In this document: positions 27,118 through 35,866 of the stretch, in pieces | How positions within the stretch are numbered: position 1 is the stretch's first letter | How the letters are laid out: each line of letters begins with the position of its first letter | NCBI GenBank assembly: GCA_018817405.1 | Contig: JAHITZ010000058.1 | Location: 1-39,082 of the forward strand | Reading direction: 5' to 3' | Source: Nanobdellota archaeon | GTDB taxonomy: Archaea > Nanobdellota > Nanobdellia > Pacearchaeales > GW2011-AR1 | Length of the DNA: 39,082 nucleotides | The notes under the pieces: generated by a model | Told to the model about the DNA's origin: nothing | The model's input: the letters and a program-made list of their open reading frames with translations, nothing else | Databases searched by the model: none | Position numbers and translations under genes: made by a program

Positions 27118-27621
27118 TCACGTTTCAGAGAACAATTCTGGACTTAAGTCTTTCTTCAAATACAACACATGTTTTGGCTCGCCATTTTTATTCACACCAA
27201 TACAAAAAAGTTCATGTTTATGCAACAAACTCATCATCTCAATATTTCTATTCATAAACAAAGCGTGATTTCCCCATGCAATAACAATCTTCTCAGAACT
27301 TTGCGCTTCTTCTGTAATTGATTTATCATTTTCTCTGCCAACCAGCTCTTTTGTGTTCTTCAAATCTTTTGGAAATGTCGCGCGAAAAGCAAACACATTA
27401 CAAACAGAAACGCTTCCATAGCCCCATTGTTTAGCATAGTTGATCATTCTGCTAACTGTAGGGTCGTTTTTAATTTCATCAGCAGTTGAAGGATTCAAAC
27501 CAATGAACATAATCTGTGGCAGGTTATTATCCCATTTTCTTTTTAATTTATAACGATATTTTTCACATTCAGAAAACAGCGCCTCGCTGTAAACACCCTC
27601 TTTTTCAAATGTTCTAATCAT
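27118..27621 (-). CDS. DUF1643-family protein
   Basis: FIGLNPSTADEIKNDPTVSRMINYAKQWGYGSVSVCNVFAFRATFPKDL. Confidence 0.88.
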   Translation of the reverse strand: MIRTFEKEGVYSEALFSECEKYRYKLKRKWDNNLPQIMFIGLNPSTADEIKNDPTVSRMINYAKQWGYGSVSVCNVFAFRATFPKDLKNTKELVGRENDKSITEEAQSSEKIVIAWGNHALFMNRNIEMMSLLHKHELFCIGVNKNGEPKHVLYLKKDLSPELFSET

Positions 27622-27715
27622 CTTACTGAATATCTAGAGGAAGTTATAAATGTTTTTGAACCGCGAGATTCACAATCACAACAATCCTTAAAAAAAGCAA
27701 AACTCTCTTCAATAC

Positions 27716-28585
27716 ATGAACATCGGAATGATTGGCATGGGTTTTGTCGGAGGAACAACAGCAAAGGTGCTATCAACAGCGCACCGCATTTTTCCCTACG
27801 ACAGATACAAAGCACCTTACAACACCGACGAATGTATAAAACAATTAGTTCAAAACGCAGAAGTAGTATTCATCTGCGTTCCAACGCCAATGAAAAAAAG
27901 CGGGGAAATAGATTACAGTCCAATGCATCATTCCCTGCAGCTATTAGCTAAAACTGCTGAACAAATCAGAAGAAACCCTGAAGAGATTTTAATAACTGTC
28001 CGGTCAACAGCAGTTTCAGGAACCACTGACAAGTTTACACAACAATATCCTTTCAAATTCGCTTTCAACCCAGAGTTCTTAAGAGAAAAACACGCTTTGG
28101 AAGATATGCAAAATACAAATCGCATTGTCATCGGAGTTCAGGACATTGAATCAGAAGAAAAATTAAAAAGAGTTTACAGACTTTTGTTTCCCAACGCACA
28201 AATAATAACCACAGATAGAAAAACAGCAGAGATGATAAAATACGCTGCAAACGCCACGTTGTCTGCGCAGGTTATGATTGCAAACGAATTATACAAAATA
28301 TGCCAAGCCTTGGGAATTGAATACAAAAAAGTAAAAGACTCGATTCAGCTGGACGATAGGATTGGAAAAAACATGGATGTCCCGGGCCCCGACGGTGATT
28401 TCGGTTTTGGAGGCAAATGTTTTCCAAAAGACCTCAATGCATTAATCTATCTTGCAAGAGAGCACAACGTAAGACCATACTTGTTGGAAGAAGTCTGGCG
28501 CTCAAACCTTAATATAAGAAAAAATCACGATTGGCTTGACATTGCAGGCGCAACTGAAGAAAACAAAAATTTTTCACAGGAATGA
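27716..28585 (+). CDS. UDP-glucose/GDP-mannose dehydrogenase family, short form (289 aa)
   Basis: MNIGMIGMGFVGGTTAKVLS..FICVPTPMKKSGEIDYSP..RSTAVSGTTD..FNPEFLREKHALEDM..GGKCFPKDLNAL. Confidence 0.88.
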   Translation: MNIGMIGMGFVGGTTAKVLSTAHRIFPYDRYKAPYNTDECIKQLVQNAEVVFICVPTPMKKSGEIDYSPMHHSLQLLAKTAEQIRRNPEEILITVRSTAVSGTTDKFTQQYPFKFAFNPEFLREKHALEDMQNTNRIVIGVQDIESEEKLKRVYRLLFPNAQIITTDRKTAEMIKYAANATLSAQVMIANELYKICQALGIEYKKVKDSIQLDDRIGKNMDVPGPDGDFGFGGKCFPKDLNALIYLAREHNVRPYLLEEVWRSNLNIRKNHDWLDIAGATEENKNFSQE

Positions 28586-28713
28586 AAATTTAGCCCAAGT
28601 CAAAACCACAGTTATAACCCAAAGCAGAAGGAGGAGATTGCAAAGTAACCCCTTTACCTGTTAATTTCAGGAGGGTTGGCTATTATTGAGGATATTATTT
28701 TTAATTCAGCAAG

Positions 28714-29250
28714 TCACAAATCAAACATAAAATACTCTGCATTCTTTACATTAGTCATTAAAGAATCCTCATCTCCTAACTCATTAAAAATCACCCTGGC
28801 AGCAATGACAACTGCTTCATGCGCAACAATCAAAACCCTCGCATAATTCTCCTTTTTCAAATCTTCTAAAAATTGTTTAACACGAGCTTTGACATCCAAA
28901 AAAGACTCTCCTCCTTCCGTCTTAAAGTTAATTATATCTCCGGATTTATTTCTTTGTTCAATATATTCCAAATAATACTTACCCTCAAATCCAAACTTCA
29001 CTTCATTCAATCTTTTATCAATTTTTATCTCTAAATCTCTGCCTTCTCCTGCAATTTCAGCAGTTTCCCTAGCACGGGGAAATTCAGAACTACAAATCGC
29101 ATCAAATCTAATGTGCTTCAACTCCCCCGCAGCTTCCTCTGCTTGCTTCTTTCCGTTCTCAGTAAGATGCACAGGAACAGAAGGATCAAAATTAATAAGC
29201 TTCTTCACGTTGTACTCGCTTTCTCCATGTCGCATAAAGTAGATTTCCAT
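28714..29250 (-). CDS. Histidine phosphatase (phosphoglycerate-mutase-like)
   Basis: MEIYFMRHGESEYNVKKL..ICSSEFPRARETAEIAG..VLIVAHEAV. Confidence 0.92.
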   Translation of the reverse strand: MEIYFMRHGESEYNVKKLINFDPSVPVHLTENGKKQAEEAAGELKHIRFDAICSSEFPRARETAEIAGEGRDLEIKIDKRLNEVKFGFEGKYYLEYIEQRNKSGDIINFKTEGGESFLDVKARVKQFLEDLKKENYARVLIVAHEAVVIAARVIFNELGDEDSLMTNVKNAEYFMFDL

Positions 29251-29343
29251 ATCAAAAAATAGAGAAGAGGGATTAAAAAGTTTGTTATATAATTCATTTT
29301 ATGACAACCATCAAACTTTTAAGCAGAGAACAACTAAAAAAAT

Positions 29344-29893
29344 AATGGAAACCTTAAATATAATCTTATCTGTCTTGTTAGTATATTTCTCCCTTACATT
29401 AATCATCCCGGCGATAATCGTCCCAAACCTCTGGCTTTACAAAACAAAAAAAACAATAACCTCAAAAAAGCTAAAAGAAAAAATAAAAGAACTGGGTAAG
29501 ATAAAAAATAAAAATCTGTTTGTTAAATCTACATTTTTGTATGTTGCAAAGAGATATTCTGCTGCAACAGGCCCTATCAACTTTCTCGTCAATCTGCCCA
29601 AGCTATTCCAGAACGATCCAAATAAAATAACTGAAAAAAACGGATTTGCCTATTGTCACGTTCAAGACCTTATAATAAAAACAATCTTAATCGGAAGTAA
29701 AAGATTTAAAGAAAAAGATATTAAGGAAAAAATAACCTTCTCAGCAGCTATTCATCAACATCTTGAAGTTAATATTGATGGCAAAAAGATTAATTTAGAT
29801 CCGTGGGCATATGACCTAGGAGTTCCTTACGGAAAATATCTCACAATATCCACATCTTTAAGAAATTTATTGCATTCCTTAACAAAACTATAA
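29344..29893 (+). CDS. Membrane-anchored protein with transglutaminase-like features
   Basis: N-terminal TM; YCHVQDLIIKTILIG..AAIHQHLEVNIDGKKINLDPWAYDLGVPYG (possible C-H-D triad). Confidence 0.5.
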
Positions 29894-29925
29894 AAGTTTA
29901 AAACCTCTTTCTTCTTTAAAGTCGC

Positions 29926-30903
29926 ATGAAAAAAACATTCAAATACCAAATGAAGCCTGCATTTGAAGAACGAATGAAATCTCTCATCCCAGACAAAGAT
30001 GACTTCGCCCAATTCGAAAAAATAATTCATCAAGAACCACTAAGTTTTATCAGATGCAACACAATTAAAATTTCCCCTTGTGAATTATTAAAAAAATTAA
30101 ATAGAAAGAGCTGGCAAGTCAAACAGCCATATCCCAATTTTCCAGAAGTCATGCTCATTGAGTCCGACCTCTTACCGGGAGAACTAGGCAATGCACTTGA
30201 ACACCAACTCGGCTACTATTACATCCAAGAAGTTTCATCAATGCTCCCCCCGATAGCACTTAACCCACAACCTGAAGAATTAATTTTAGACCTAATGGCG
30301 TCACCTGGAAGCAAAACAACTCAAATCGCAGCTAAAATGCAAAACAAAGGCACGGTCGTCGCCAACGACTTAAAAATTCAGAGAATAAAAATCCTTGTCT
30401 CGAATTTAGAACGTTGTGGGGTAACAAACACAATTATAAGCAGAAAAGATGCCATAGCATTATGTTCAAAACTAGCTAATTTAAATTACACGAAATTCGA
30501 TAAAATACTTGTCGACGCACCTTGCTCTGGCGAAGGCACACTCCGCTCATCTCCAAAAACATTCATAATCTGGAATCACAAGATAACCAAATCTCTTTCA
30601 AGACAACAAAAAAAGTTCATTGCCTTTGCATTAAAATGTCTGAAAAAATCTGGGGTTCTTGTCTACTCAACATGCACCCATGCCCCAGAAGAAAATGAAG
30701 AAGTAATAGACTTCGCGTTAAGGAACTTTCCAGTAAAAATTGAAACTCTCGCCCTTCCTTTAAAATGCCGCCCAGGTATAACAAAATGGAAAGACAAAAC
30801 ATTCCATCAAGATGTTAAAAAAACCTGCAGAATCTACCCTCAAGACAACGACAGCGAGGGTTTTTTTGTTGCAAAGCTTAGGTTGTTGGAGGAAACAAAA
30901 TGA
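29926..30903 (+). CDS. NSUN/RsmB-type RNA (cytosine-5-)methyltransferase
   Basis: LDLMASPGSKTTQIAAKM..VDAPCSGEGTLR..YSTCTHAPEENEEVI. Confidence 0.95.
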   Translation: MKKTFKYQMKPAFEERMKSLIPDKDDFAQFEKIIHQEPLSFIRCNTIKISPCELLKKLNRKSWQVKQPYPNFPEVMLIESDLLPGELGNALEHQLGYYYIQEVSSMLPPIALNPQPEELILDLMASPGSKTTQIAAKMQNKGTVVANDLKIQRIKILVSNLERCGVTNTIISRKDAIALCSKLANLNYTKFDKILVDAPCSGEGTLRSSPKTFIIWNHKITKSLSRQQKKFIAFALKCLKKSGVLVYSTCTHAPEENEEVIDFALRNFPVKIETLALPLKCRPGITKWKDKTFHQDVKKTCRIYPQDNDSEGFFVAKLRLLEETK

Positions 30904-31280
30904 GATTAAACCATGAAATCCTACAAGAAATTGCAAGGCAAGCAAAAATCCTAACAGCTCGAGACTACGTTTCTAAAGCCGTTTATTGTATTAATCTCCC
31001 TGTAAGCCACCTTCCACAAAGAGAAAGTCACTCTTTAATTCCAATACGCAATTCAACAGGCCACATTATAGGATATACTTGCTTCACAAGAGAGAGAAAA
31101 TATCGAGAAGACGAAGGAAAAATTGTTTGCTATTTCATGCCTGAAACAAAAACTCCGATTACACGAAGAGAAAAATATCATACTCGCACAAAACCTTGTT
31201 CCCCTGCTTCAAAAAATGCAGAAAGTTATGCTCCTACGTTTCGCTTATCAAACGAAGAAGATTCCGGCAGGGAAATATAA
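30900..31280 (+). CDS. Hypothetical protein, ATGA-coupled to the NSUN gene
   Basis: Start overlaps NSUN stop; 126 aa. Confidence 0.6.
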   Translation: MRLNHEILQEIARQAKILTARDYVSKAVYCINLPVSHLPQRESHSLIPIRNSTGHIIGYTCFTRERKYREDEGKIVCYFMPETKTPITRREKYHTRTKPCSPASKNAESYAPTFRLSNEEDSGREI

Positions 31281-31282
31281 AA

Positions 31283-31753
31283 ATGATAAAATTCATAAAA
31301 TCCAGCGAAAAAAAGAAAATCCTAGCAGTGCTTGGAGAACAATATGGCCTTTCTTCCCTTTCTTACCTGCTAATTGAAGGAGGAAGGAAAAAACTCCGCG
31401 CTTTTTCAGGCTCTTTGTCAAAAGAAGAAATCCTCGGCTTAGGAAACCTAACAAACATTGAACTAATAGGCATGTACATAATCAGCAGAAGAGACCAAGA
31501 TTTAAGAATAAACTTCGACGCCCTCTCAATTCCAGAAATAAAAAACCAAATTTCAAAAAACATAATTAAAATCAGCAAACAACAACTTGAACTCTGGATG
31601 AGAGGCCACGATTTAGAAATAAAATGTGAAAGAGGCCCAGTAGTTCTCCAATTCCAAGATGATTTTGTAGGAATTGGAAAATCCAACACAGAGAAGATTT
31701 TTAATTATGTGCCGAAGGAGAGAAAGTTGAAGACTCCCTTACCAATTAGTTAA
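31283..31753 (+). CDS. Nip7/PUA-like RNA-binding protein
   Basis: MIKFIKSSEKKKILAVLGEQYGLSSLSYLLIEGGRKKLRAFSG..FVGIGKSNTEKIFNYVPKERKLK. Confidence 0.6.
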   Translation: MIKFIKSSEKKKILAVLGEQYGLSSLSYLLIEGGRKKLRAFSGSLSKEEILGLGNLTNIELIGMYIISRRDQDLRINFDALSIPEIKNQISKNIIKISKQQLELWMRGHDLEIKCERGPVVLQFQDDFVGIGKSNTEKIFNYVPKERKLKTPLPIS

Positions 31754-31761
31754 TTTGTTTT

Positions 31762-31870
31762 GTTACAACATCAAAATAGCATAATTCTTTTCTCACACAA
31801 TCCGACCCATTAAAGATTATTTGATAAGGATATTACCTAGAACCTTATTGTTTGGAACTATTTCTTATGC
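31762..31870 (-). repeat. Dispersed structured repeat, copy C
   Basis: Reverse complement reads GAAATAGTTCCAAACAATAAGGTTCTAGGTAATATCC..AAATAATC..GGGTCGG..AATTATGCTATTTTGATGTTGTAAC. Confidence 0.75.
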
Positions 31871-31936
31871 CCTTTTACCTATACCGGCTCTCTCCATTTC
31901 CGAAACAGTTATAACCTCTTTTTTCCCAAAAAAATT

Positions 31937-32308
31937 ATGAGGATACAAAGATACTTGCTGAAACATCCAGATAGAGGAGCTTACTTAGGAAAGCACATAG
32001 GAGCAGAGGGGGAAATGTTTAATTGGTATGTTGCTGATACAAGCGAAGGAGAGGCAATAGCCGTACAATCAAACACAATTGCAGCAGAAGCAGATGCATT
32101 TGTTAAAGATATTTTTCTGCGAACATTTACTTTACAGTTAAATCCAAAAATTCCATACATAGTAAGGAAATGTCTTAATGGATTTGACGTCACTGTAACT
32201 GAAAACCGCAACCCTGGGCAAATGATTGCTTTAATACATGGGATTAAAGAAAGGAGGTTGAAATATCTTTTTCAGTCTTCCTCTGATCCAAATGGAGCCT
32301 CGCCCTGA
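31937..32308 (+). CDS. Hypothetical protein (123 aa)
   Basis: ATG ORF, no recognised domain. Confidence 0.5.
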   Translation: MRIQRYLLKHPDRGAYLGKHIGAEGEMFNWYVADTSEGEAIAVQSNTIAAEADAFVKDIFLRTFTLQLNPKIPYIVRKCLNGFDVTVTENRNPGQMIALIHGIKERRLKYLFQSSSDPNGASP

Positions 32309-32399
32309 CTGTTAACATTCTCTCCAACAAAACCCGCAGCAGAAATTTACAGACCTCACGGTTTCCTTGAAGTAGAATAATCTCTGACTCACAAAAAAC

Positions 32400-32576
32400 C
32401 TATTCATCACAAAGACCTAAAGCAACACACAACTTATCGACAACATCATCAACAACTTCTGGATTTTCAAGATGTTTTTCAAATCGCTGATAAGCCTGAA
32501 AAGTTTTCTTTCTGATTAATTCGCAACATCTGGTATTATCTTCGCAATTTTCTGAGTCATAATCTTCTCTTACCAT
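32400..32576 (-). CDS. Small hypothetical protein (58 aa), absent from the ORF track
   Basis: MVREDYDSENCEDNTRCCELIRKKTFQAYQRFEKHLENPEVVDDVVDKLCVALGLCDE*; amphipathic and coding-like. Confidence 0.5.
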   Translation of the reverse strand: MVREDYDSENCEDNTRCCELIRKKTFQAYQRFEKHLENPEVVDDVVDKLCVALGLCDE

Positions 32577-32626
32577 AACTTCTCTCCAACCAAACGTTAT
32601 TTAAAGCTTTGCTTCATAAAAATTAG

Positions 32627-33514
32627 ATGGAAAAGGAACAAATAGAAAAACTAAAAAAAGCAGGCGACATCGCAAAAAAAGTAAAAGTCTTTGCCAGAGA
32701 AATAATCTGCAAAGACATCCCCCTTCTAGAAATCGCAGAAAAAATAGACGCTAAAATTCTTGAACTCGGCGGAAAACCAGCTTTCCCGATAAATCTTTCA
32801 ATCAACGAAATCGCAGCACACTCAACTCCAAGCCATAACGACGACCAAAAAGCCCACGGCTTGCTAAAAATAGACATCGGGGTACATATTGACGGCTTTG
32901 TCGCAGATACAGCTTTCTCCCTTGACCTTGAGAACAATGAAGAAAACAAACAACTGATTGAAGCAGCAGAATCTGCATTAGAATCTGGAATCAAAGCAAC
33001 AGACTACCATACAGAATTAAGAGAAATCGGCAAGGCGATAGAAAACACAATTAAATCCCGCGGTTTCCAGCCAATAATAAATCTCTCAGGCCACTCAATT
33101 GACCAATACGACCTCCATTCAGGAATTACAATACCAAATTACGACAACTTAAAAGAATACAACTTAGAAGAAGGAGTCTATGCAATTGAACCATTCTCAA
33201 CTTCAGGCCACGGCAAAGTTCGCGATGGAAAACCCTCTGGAATTTATCATTTAGAACCAGGCAGTGGTCAGGTCCGAGACCCATTTGCCAGAGAAGTTCT
33301 AAACTACATTAAAGAAAAATATCAAACCCTGCCTTTCTGCTCTCGCTGGCTTGTCAAAAAATTAAGTACAAGAGCACTCATAGCATTAAAACGCCTGGAA
33401 GAAGCAAACATAATCCACCAATATCTTCAATTAGTTGAAATCAATCGTAAACCAGTTGCACAGGCTGAGCATACGCTTGTTTTAACAAAGAATGAGAAGA
33501 TTGTTACGACGTAA
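32627..33514 (+). CDS. map: Methionine aminopeptidase (type II)
   Basis: HSTPSHNDDQKAHGLLKIDIGVHIDGFVADTAFS..GHSIDQYDLHSGI..EEGVYAIEPF. Confidence 0.95.
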   Translation: MEKEQIEKLKKAGDIAKKVKVFAREIICKDIPLLEIAEKIDAKILELGGKPAFPINLSINEIAAHSTPSHNDDQKAHGLLKIDIGVHIDGFVADTAFSLDLENNEENKQLIEAAESALESGIKATDYHTELREIGKAIENTIKSRGFQPIINLSGHSIDQYDLHSGITIPNYDNLKEYNLEEGVYAIEPFSTSGHGKVRDGKPSGIYHLEPGSGQVRDPFAREVLNYIKEKYQTLPFCSRWLVKKLSTRALIALKRLEEANIIHQYLQLVEINRKPVAQAEHTLVLTKNEKIVTT

Positions 33515-33524
33515 ATTAAATATG

Positions 33525-33590
33525 GTACACGAAAACCAGTTCGCGTGTTTTATCAGATGGGATAATAAACAATAGCTTCAAACAAAATGA
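33525..33590 (+). repeat. Dispersed structured repeat, copy E (5' half only)
   Basis: GGTACACGAAAACCAGTTCGCGTGTTTTATCAGATGGGATAATAAACAATAGCTTCAAACA. Confidence 0.75.
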
Positions 33591-33662
33591 ATTAATAACT
33601 ATCTGCTACAATTACTCGTAGCATTAACAAGGTTTAAAAGATTGTAACCCTCCATTAATATA

Positions 33663-34163
33663 ATGCTAGAGAAAAAATTTTACAAGGTTGGTTTTTACAT
33701 AATATTGGTTCTACTAATATTTTCCCTCCTCTTATTCTTTTTTAATAAATTTACTCAATGTCCTAAGTGTGGACAGTGCGAGGCATGCCCTGCAATGGAA
33801 GAAGAAGCACTTATGGAATCTTTAGTGTCTTCATGGGGGAAAAATGCATTCAATGAAAGTGAAGTACTTTTCAATGTGGCAGTTTATAACTATGGGTACC
33901 AAGAAGCAAGAAACATTGTCATCCAATGTAATGTTTATAACACTGATGAAATGGGTTATCTTGTAGATAACACCCCTGTAGTGAGAGTATCAGAAAATGT
34001 AGGAACTGTAGGTTCAACCTCTGCTAAAACCATAGAACTAATGAAAAGCAATCCTCCCAACTTTTTGGATAGTGCAACAGCATTTTGTGATATTATCAGT
34101 TGTGACAACTGCGAAATTTTAAATGACCGGATTCCTGAATTGACTGAGTTTTCTCCAGCGTAG
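33663..34163 (+). CDS. Membrane-anchored extracytoplasmic protein
   Basis: N-terminal TM then CPKCGQCEACP and a beta-rich domain. Confidence 0.7.
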   Translation: MLEKKFYKVGFYIILVLLIFSLLLFFFNKFTQCPKCGQCEACPAMEEEALMESLVSSWGKNAFNESEVLFNVAVYNYGYQEARNIVIQCNVYNTDEMGYLVDNTPVVRVSENVGTVGSTSAKTIELMKSNPPNFLDSATAFCDIISCDNCEILNDRIPELTEFSPA

Positions 34164-34174
34164 AATGAAAATTT

Positions 34175-34196
34175 AGGTTTTCGTAATAGAAAACCT
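34175..34196. repeat. Hairpin AGGTTTTC/GAAAACCT
   Basis: Inverted repeat; related to the hairpin at 34284-34307. Confidence 0.6.
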
Positions 34197-34283
34197 TTCA
34201 ATCCGAGCAATTGTCAGGGAGGAGCAGAGGTTTTTCACATACCAAAAACATTTAACTCGAAGCTTCGTGAGAAGCGAGAGTCT

Positions 34284-34307
34284 AAGGTTTTCGCAAGCGA
34301 AAACCTT
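34284..34307. terminator. Perfect hairpin AAGGTTTTCGC-AA-GCGAAAACCTT upstream of the tRNA
   Basis: 11-bp perfect inverted repeat. Confidence 0.45.
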
Positions 34308-34336
34308 TAATAACCTCATTCTTCTTTTCATATTAT

Positions 34337-34499
34337 CCCCGCATAGCTCAGTGGTTAGAGCGTCCGGCTGTAGAATAGTGCAGACATTCCTTTATTGAGG
34401 ACAAGAATGAAGCGCAATTAGCCGATCTTTCACGTCTGAAGAAAAGTAAAAAAGCATGCAGACCCCGGAAGATCCCCAGTTCGACTCTGGGTGTGGGGA
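34337..34499 (+). tRNA. tRNA-Tyr(GUA) with a 90-nt intron after position 37 (intron 34374-34463)
   Basis: Acceptor CCCCGCA/TGTGGGG with C1-G72 (archaeal Tyr identity), D-stem GCTC/GAGC, anticodon stem TCCGG/CCGGA, loop CT-GTA-G, T-arm CCCAG-TTCGACT-CTGGG, discriminator A. Confidence 0.92.
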
Positions 34500-34504
34500 T
34501 AAAT

Positions 34505-34525
34505 GGAGACTGCTATGCAGTCTCC
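34505..34525 (+). terminator. Hairpin just downstream of tRNA-Tyr
   Basis: GGAGACTGC-TAT-GCAGTCTCC. Confidence 0.55.
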
Positions 34526-34629
34526 TCATACTCACCCTGTTGTGCCTGCGGCAGACAACTTCGCTTCCTGCGAAGCTATCTAAGTTTTTGAACTCATAGA
34601 AACTTTTTTCTAAAAAGTTTGTATTTGGG

Positions 34630-34645
34630 CTCTGGGTGCGGGGAT
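34630..34645 (+). repeat. Partial duplication of the tRNA-Tyr 3' tail
   Basis: CTCTGGGTGCGGGGAT against tRNA 34485-34500 CTCTGGGTGTGGGGAT (15/16), followed by T7. Confidence 0.65.
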
Positions 34646-34656
34646 TTTTTTATTTC

Positions 34657-35220
34657 TCAATCCCCCACAAAAATCTTTATTGGAATCTTTAGCTCATCAG
34701 CTGTTGCTCTGTCTTCATCCTCAAGCCAGGCTGAAAGAATCACGTTTCTGTTATGCTCTCCTTTACTAATCACAACCCTAACCATAGAATCCTCTCCTTT
34801 AACCTTCACATCGTCAAGCGGAATAACAGAAACTGTAAAACTTTGACGTTGTCCTGGCAAAACCCTTGCGCTGTTTCCAGAACCTATGAAACTTCCGTCT
34901 TCATCAAACGTAAAACAATCAGAAGAAGGTACAAACTCCTGAAAATCGGAAAAAGAACAACCCAGCCGGATTATTTCATCATTCATATTCCGGATTTCAA
35001 AACTTTCCTTATTGTCCTTCCCAATAACAGCGACCATTTCTATATTTTTAGGCGTCAAAATATTATCAAACAAATTCTGTTTCACACTTAGTTTTGTTCC
35101 CTCTCCACTGACAACATCTCCTGTTACAGAAGTTTGAAAATAATATGCAACTAACACAAAGAGAACAACTGCAATAATCAAAACAATAATCACAACAAAA
35201 CCTGCCTGCCCCTTTTCCAT
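34657..35220 (-). CDS. Pilin-like / class III signal-like membrane-anchored protein
   Basis: MEKGQAGFVVIIVLIIAVVLFVLVAYYFQTSVTGDVVSGEG; extracytoplasmic beta-rich domain. Confidence 0.7.
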   Translation of the reverse strand: MEKGQAGFVVIIVLIIAVVLFVLVAYYFQTSVTGDVVSGEGTKLSVKQNLFDNILTPKNIEMVAVIGKDNKESFEIRNMNDEIIRLGCSFSDFQEFVPSSDCFTFDEDGSFIGSGNSARVLPGQRQSFTVSVIPLDDVKVKGEDSMVRVVISKGEHNRNVILSAWLEDEDRATADELKIPIKIFVGD

Positions 35221-35392
35221 GTTTTTATGAGTACTATGAAATATTTAAGTTTTCTTAAGGTCTAGTATACGTAATTTAATGATAGAAAACAAAAAATGTT
35301 AACAAACACACAATATCCACAAAGAAGAGATTTAATACATAATTATCTTAATATTACTCATCAATTAAACCGATGTAAATGAATCAACAAAG

Positions 35393-35809
35393 TCAAACAG
35401 CCCCTCTCACATTCCCCTCAACAGTCGCATCTTCTCTTCCAGAAAAAGAATAAACAATCCCAATCTTTCCACTAAACTCTTCTCCTTCAACCAAAGAACA
35501 CTCAACTTCAAAAATTCTTGATTCCCCAGAAACGATTTGCTTTCCCCAGCTTATAGAACCACACCCCTCAACATCCAAAGAATTTATTAAATAATCCCTT
35601 GGCCCGGCATTGCGAATATCTAACTTCACACCGTCTTTATTTACAACCCAAGCCCTTAATTCAAACGGCCCGTTTAAAAAATTCGCTTTTTCCTCAGAAA
35701 CAACGCTTCCTGTAGTTGAAGGTTTGAATGCAAATCCAATAATGACAAATACAATAATTAAAATCGCAAATCCAACAACCACGCCAATAGGCCCCTGAGC
35801 TTTTTCCAT
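35393..35809 (-). CDS. Pilin-like membrane-anchored protein, similar to its neighbour
   Basis: MEKAQGPIGVVVGFAILIIVFVIIGFAFKPSTTGSVVSEEK. Confidence 0.7.
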   Translation of the reverse strand: MEKAQGPIGVVVGFAILIIVFVIIGFAFKPSTTGSVVSEEKANFLNGPFELRAWVVNKDGVKLDIRNAGPRDYLINSLDVEGCGSISWGKQIVSGESRIFEVECSLVEGEEFSGKIGIVYSFSGREDATVEGNVRGAV

Positions 35810-35866
35810 GATAGATAAAGAGATGCTTTGTATTTAAAGTTTGTTCAGATAATAAAATTCGTTTTT

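Noticed and set aside
27716-28585. Truncated UDP-glucose dehydrogenase pseudogene
   Set aside because: Short forms lacking the C-terminal domain exist and this ORF is intact, so no evidence of decay.
31123-31377. 84-aa ORF overlapping the 126-aa and Nip7-like genes
   Set aside because: Out-of-frame overlap; the flanking ORFs have better start context and conserved-looking motifs.
32312-32376. Frame reading LTFSPTKPAAEIYRPHGFLEVE*, like a GNAT C-terminal tail
   Set aside because: Too short and no upstream GNAT remnant found; possible gene relic but not supportable.
34374-34463. C/D-box guide RNA inside the tRNA-Tyr intron
   Set aside because: A CTGA is present but no convincing RTGATGA box C or terminal stem was found.
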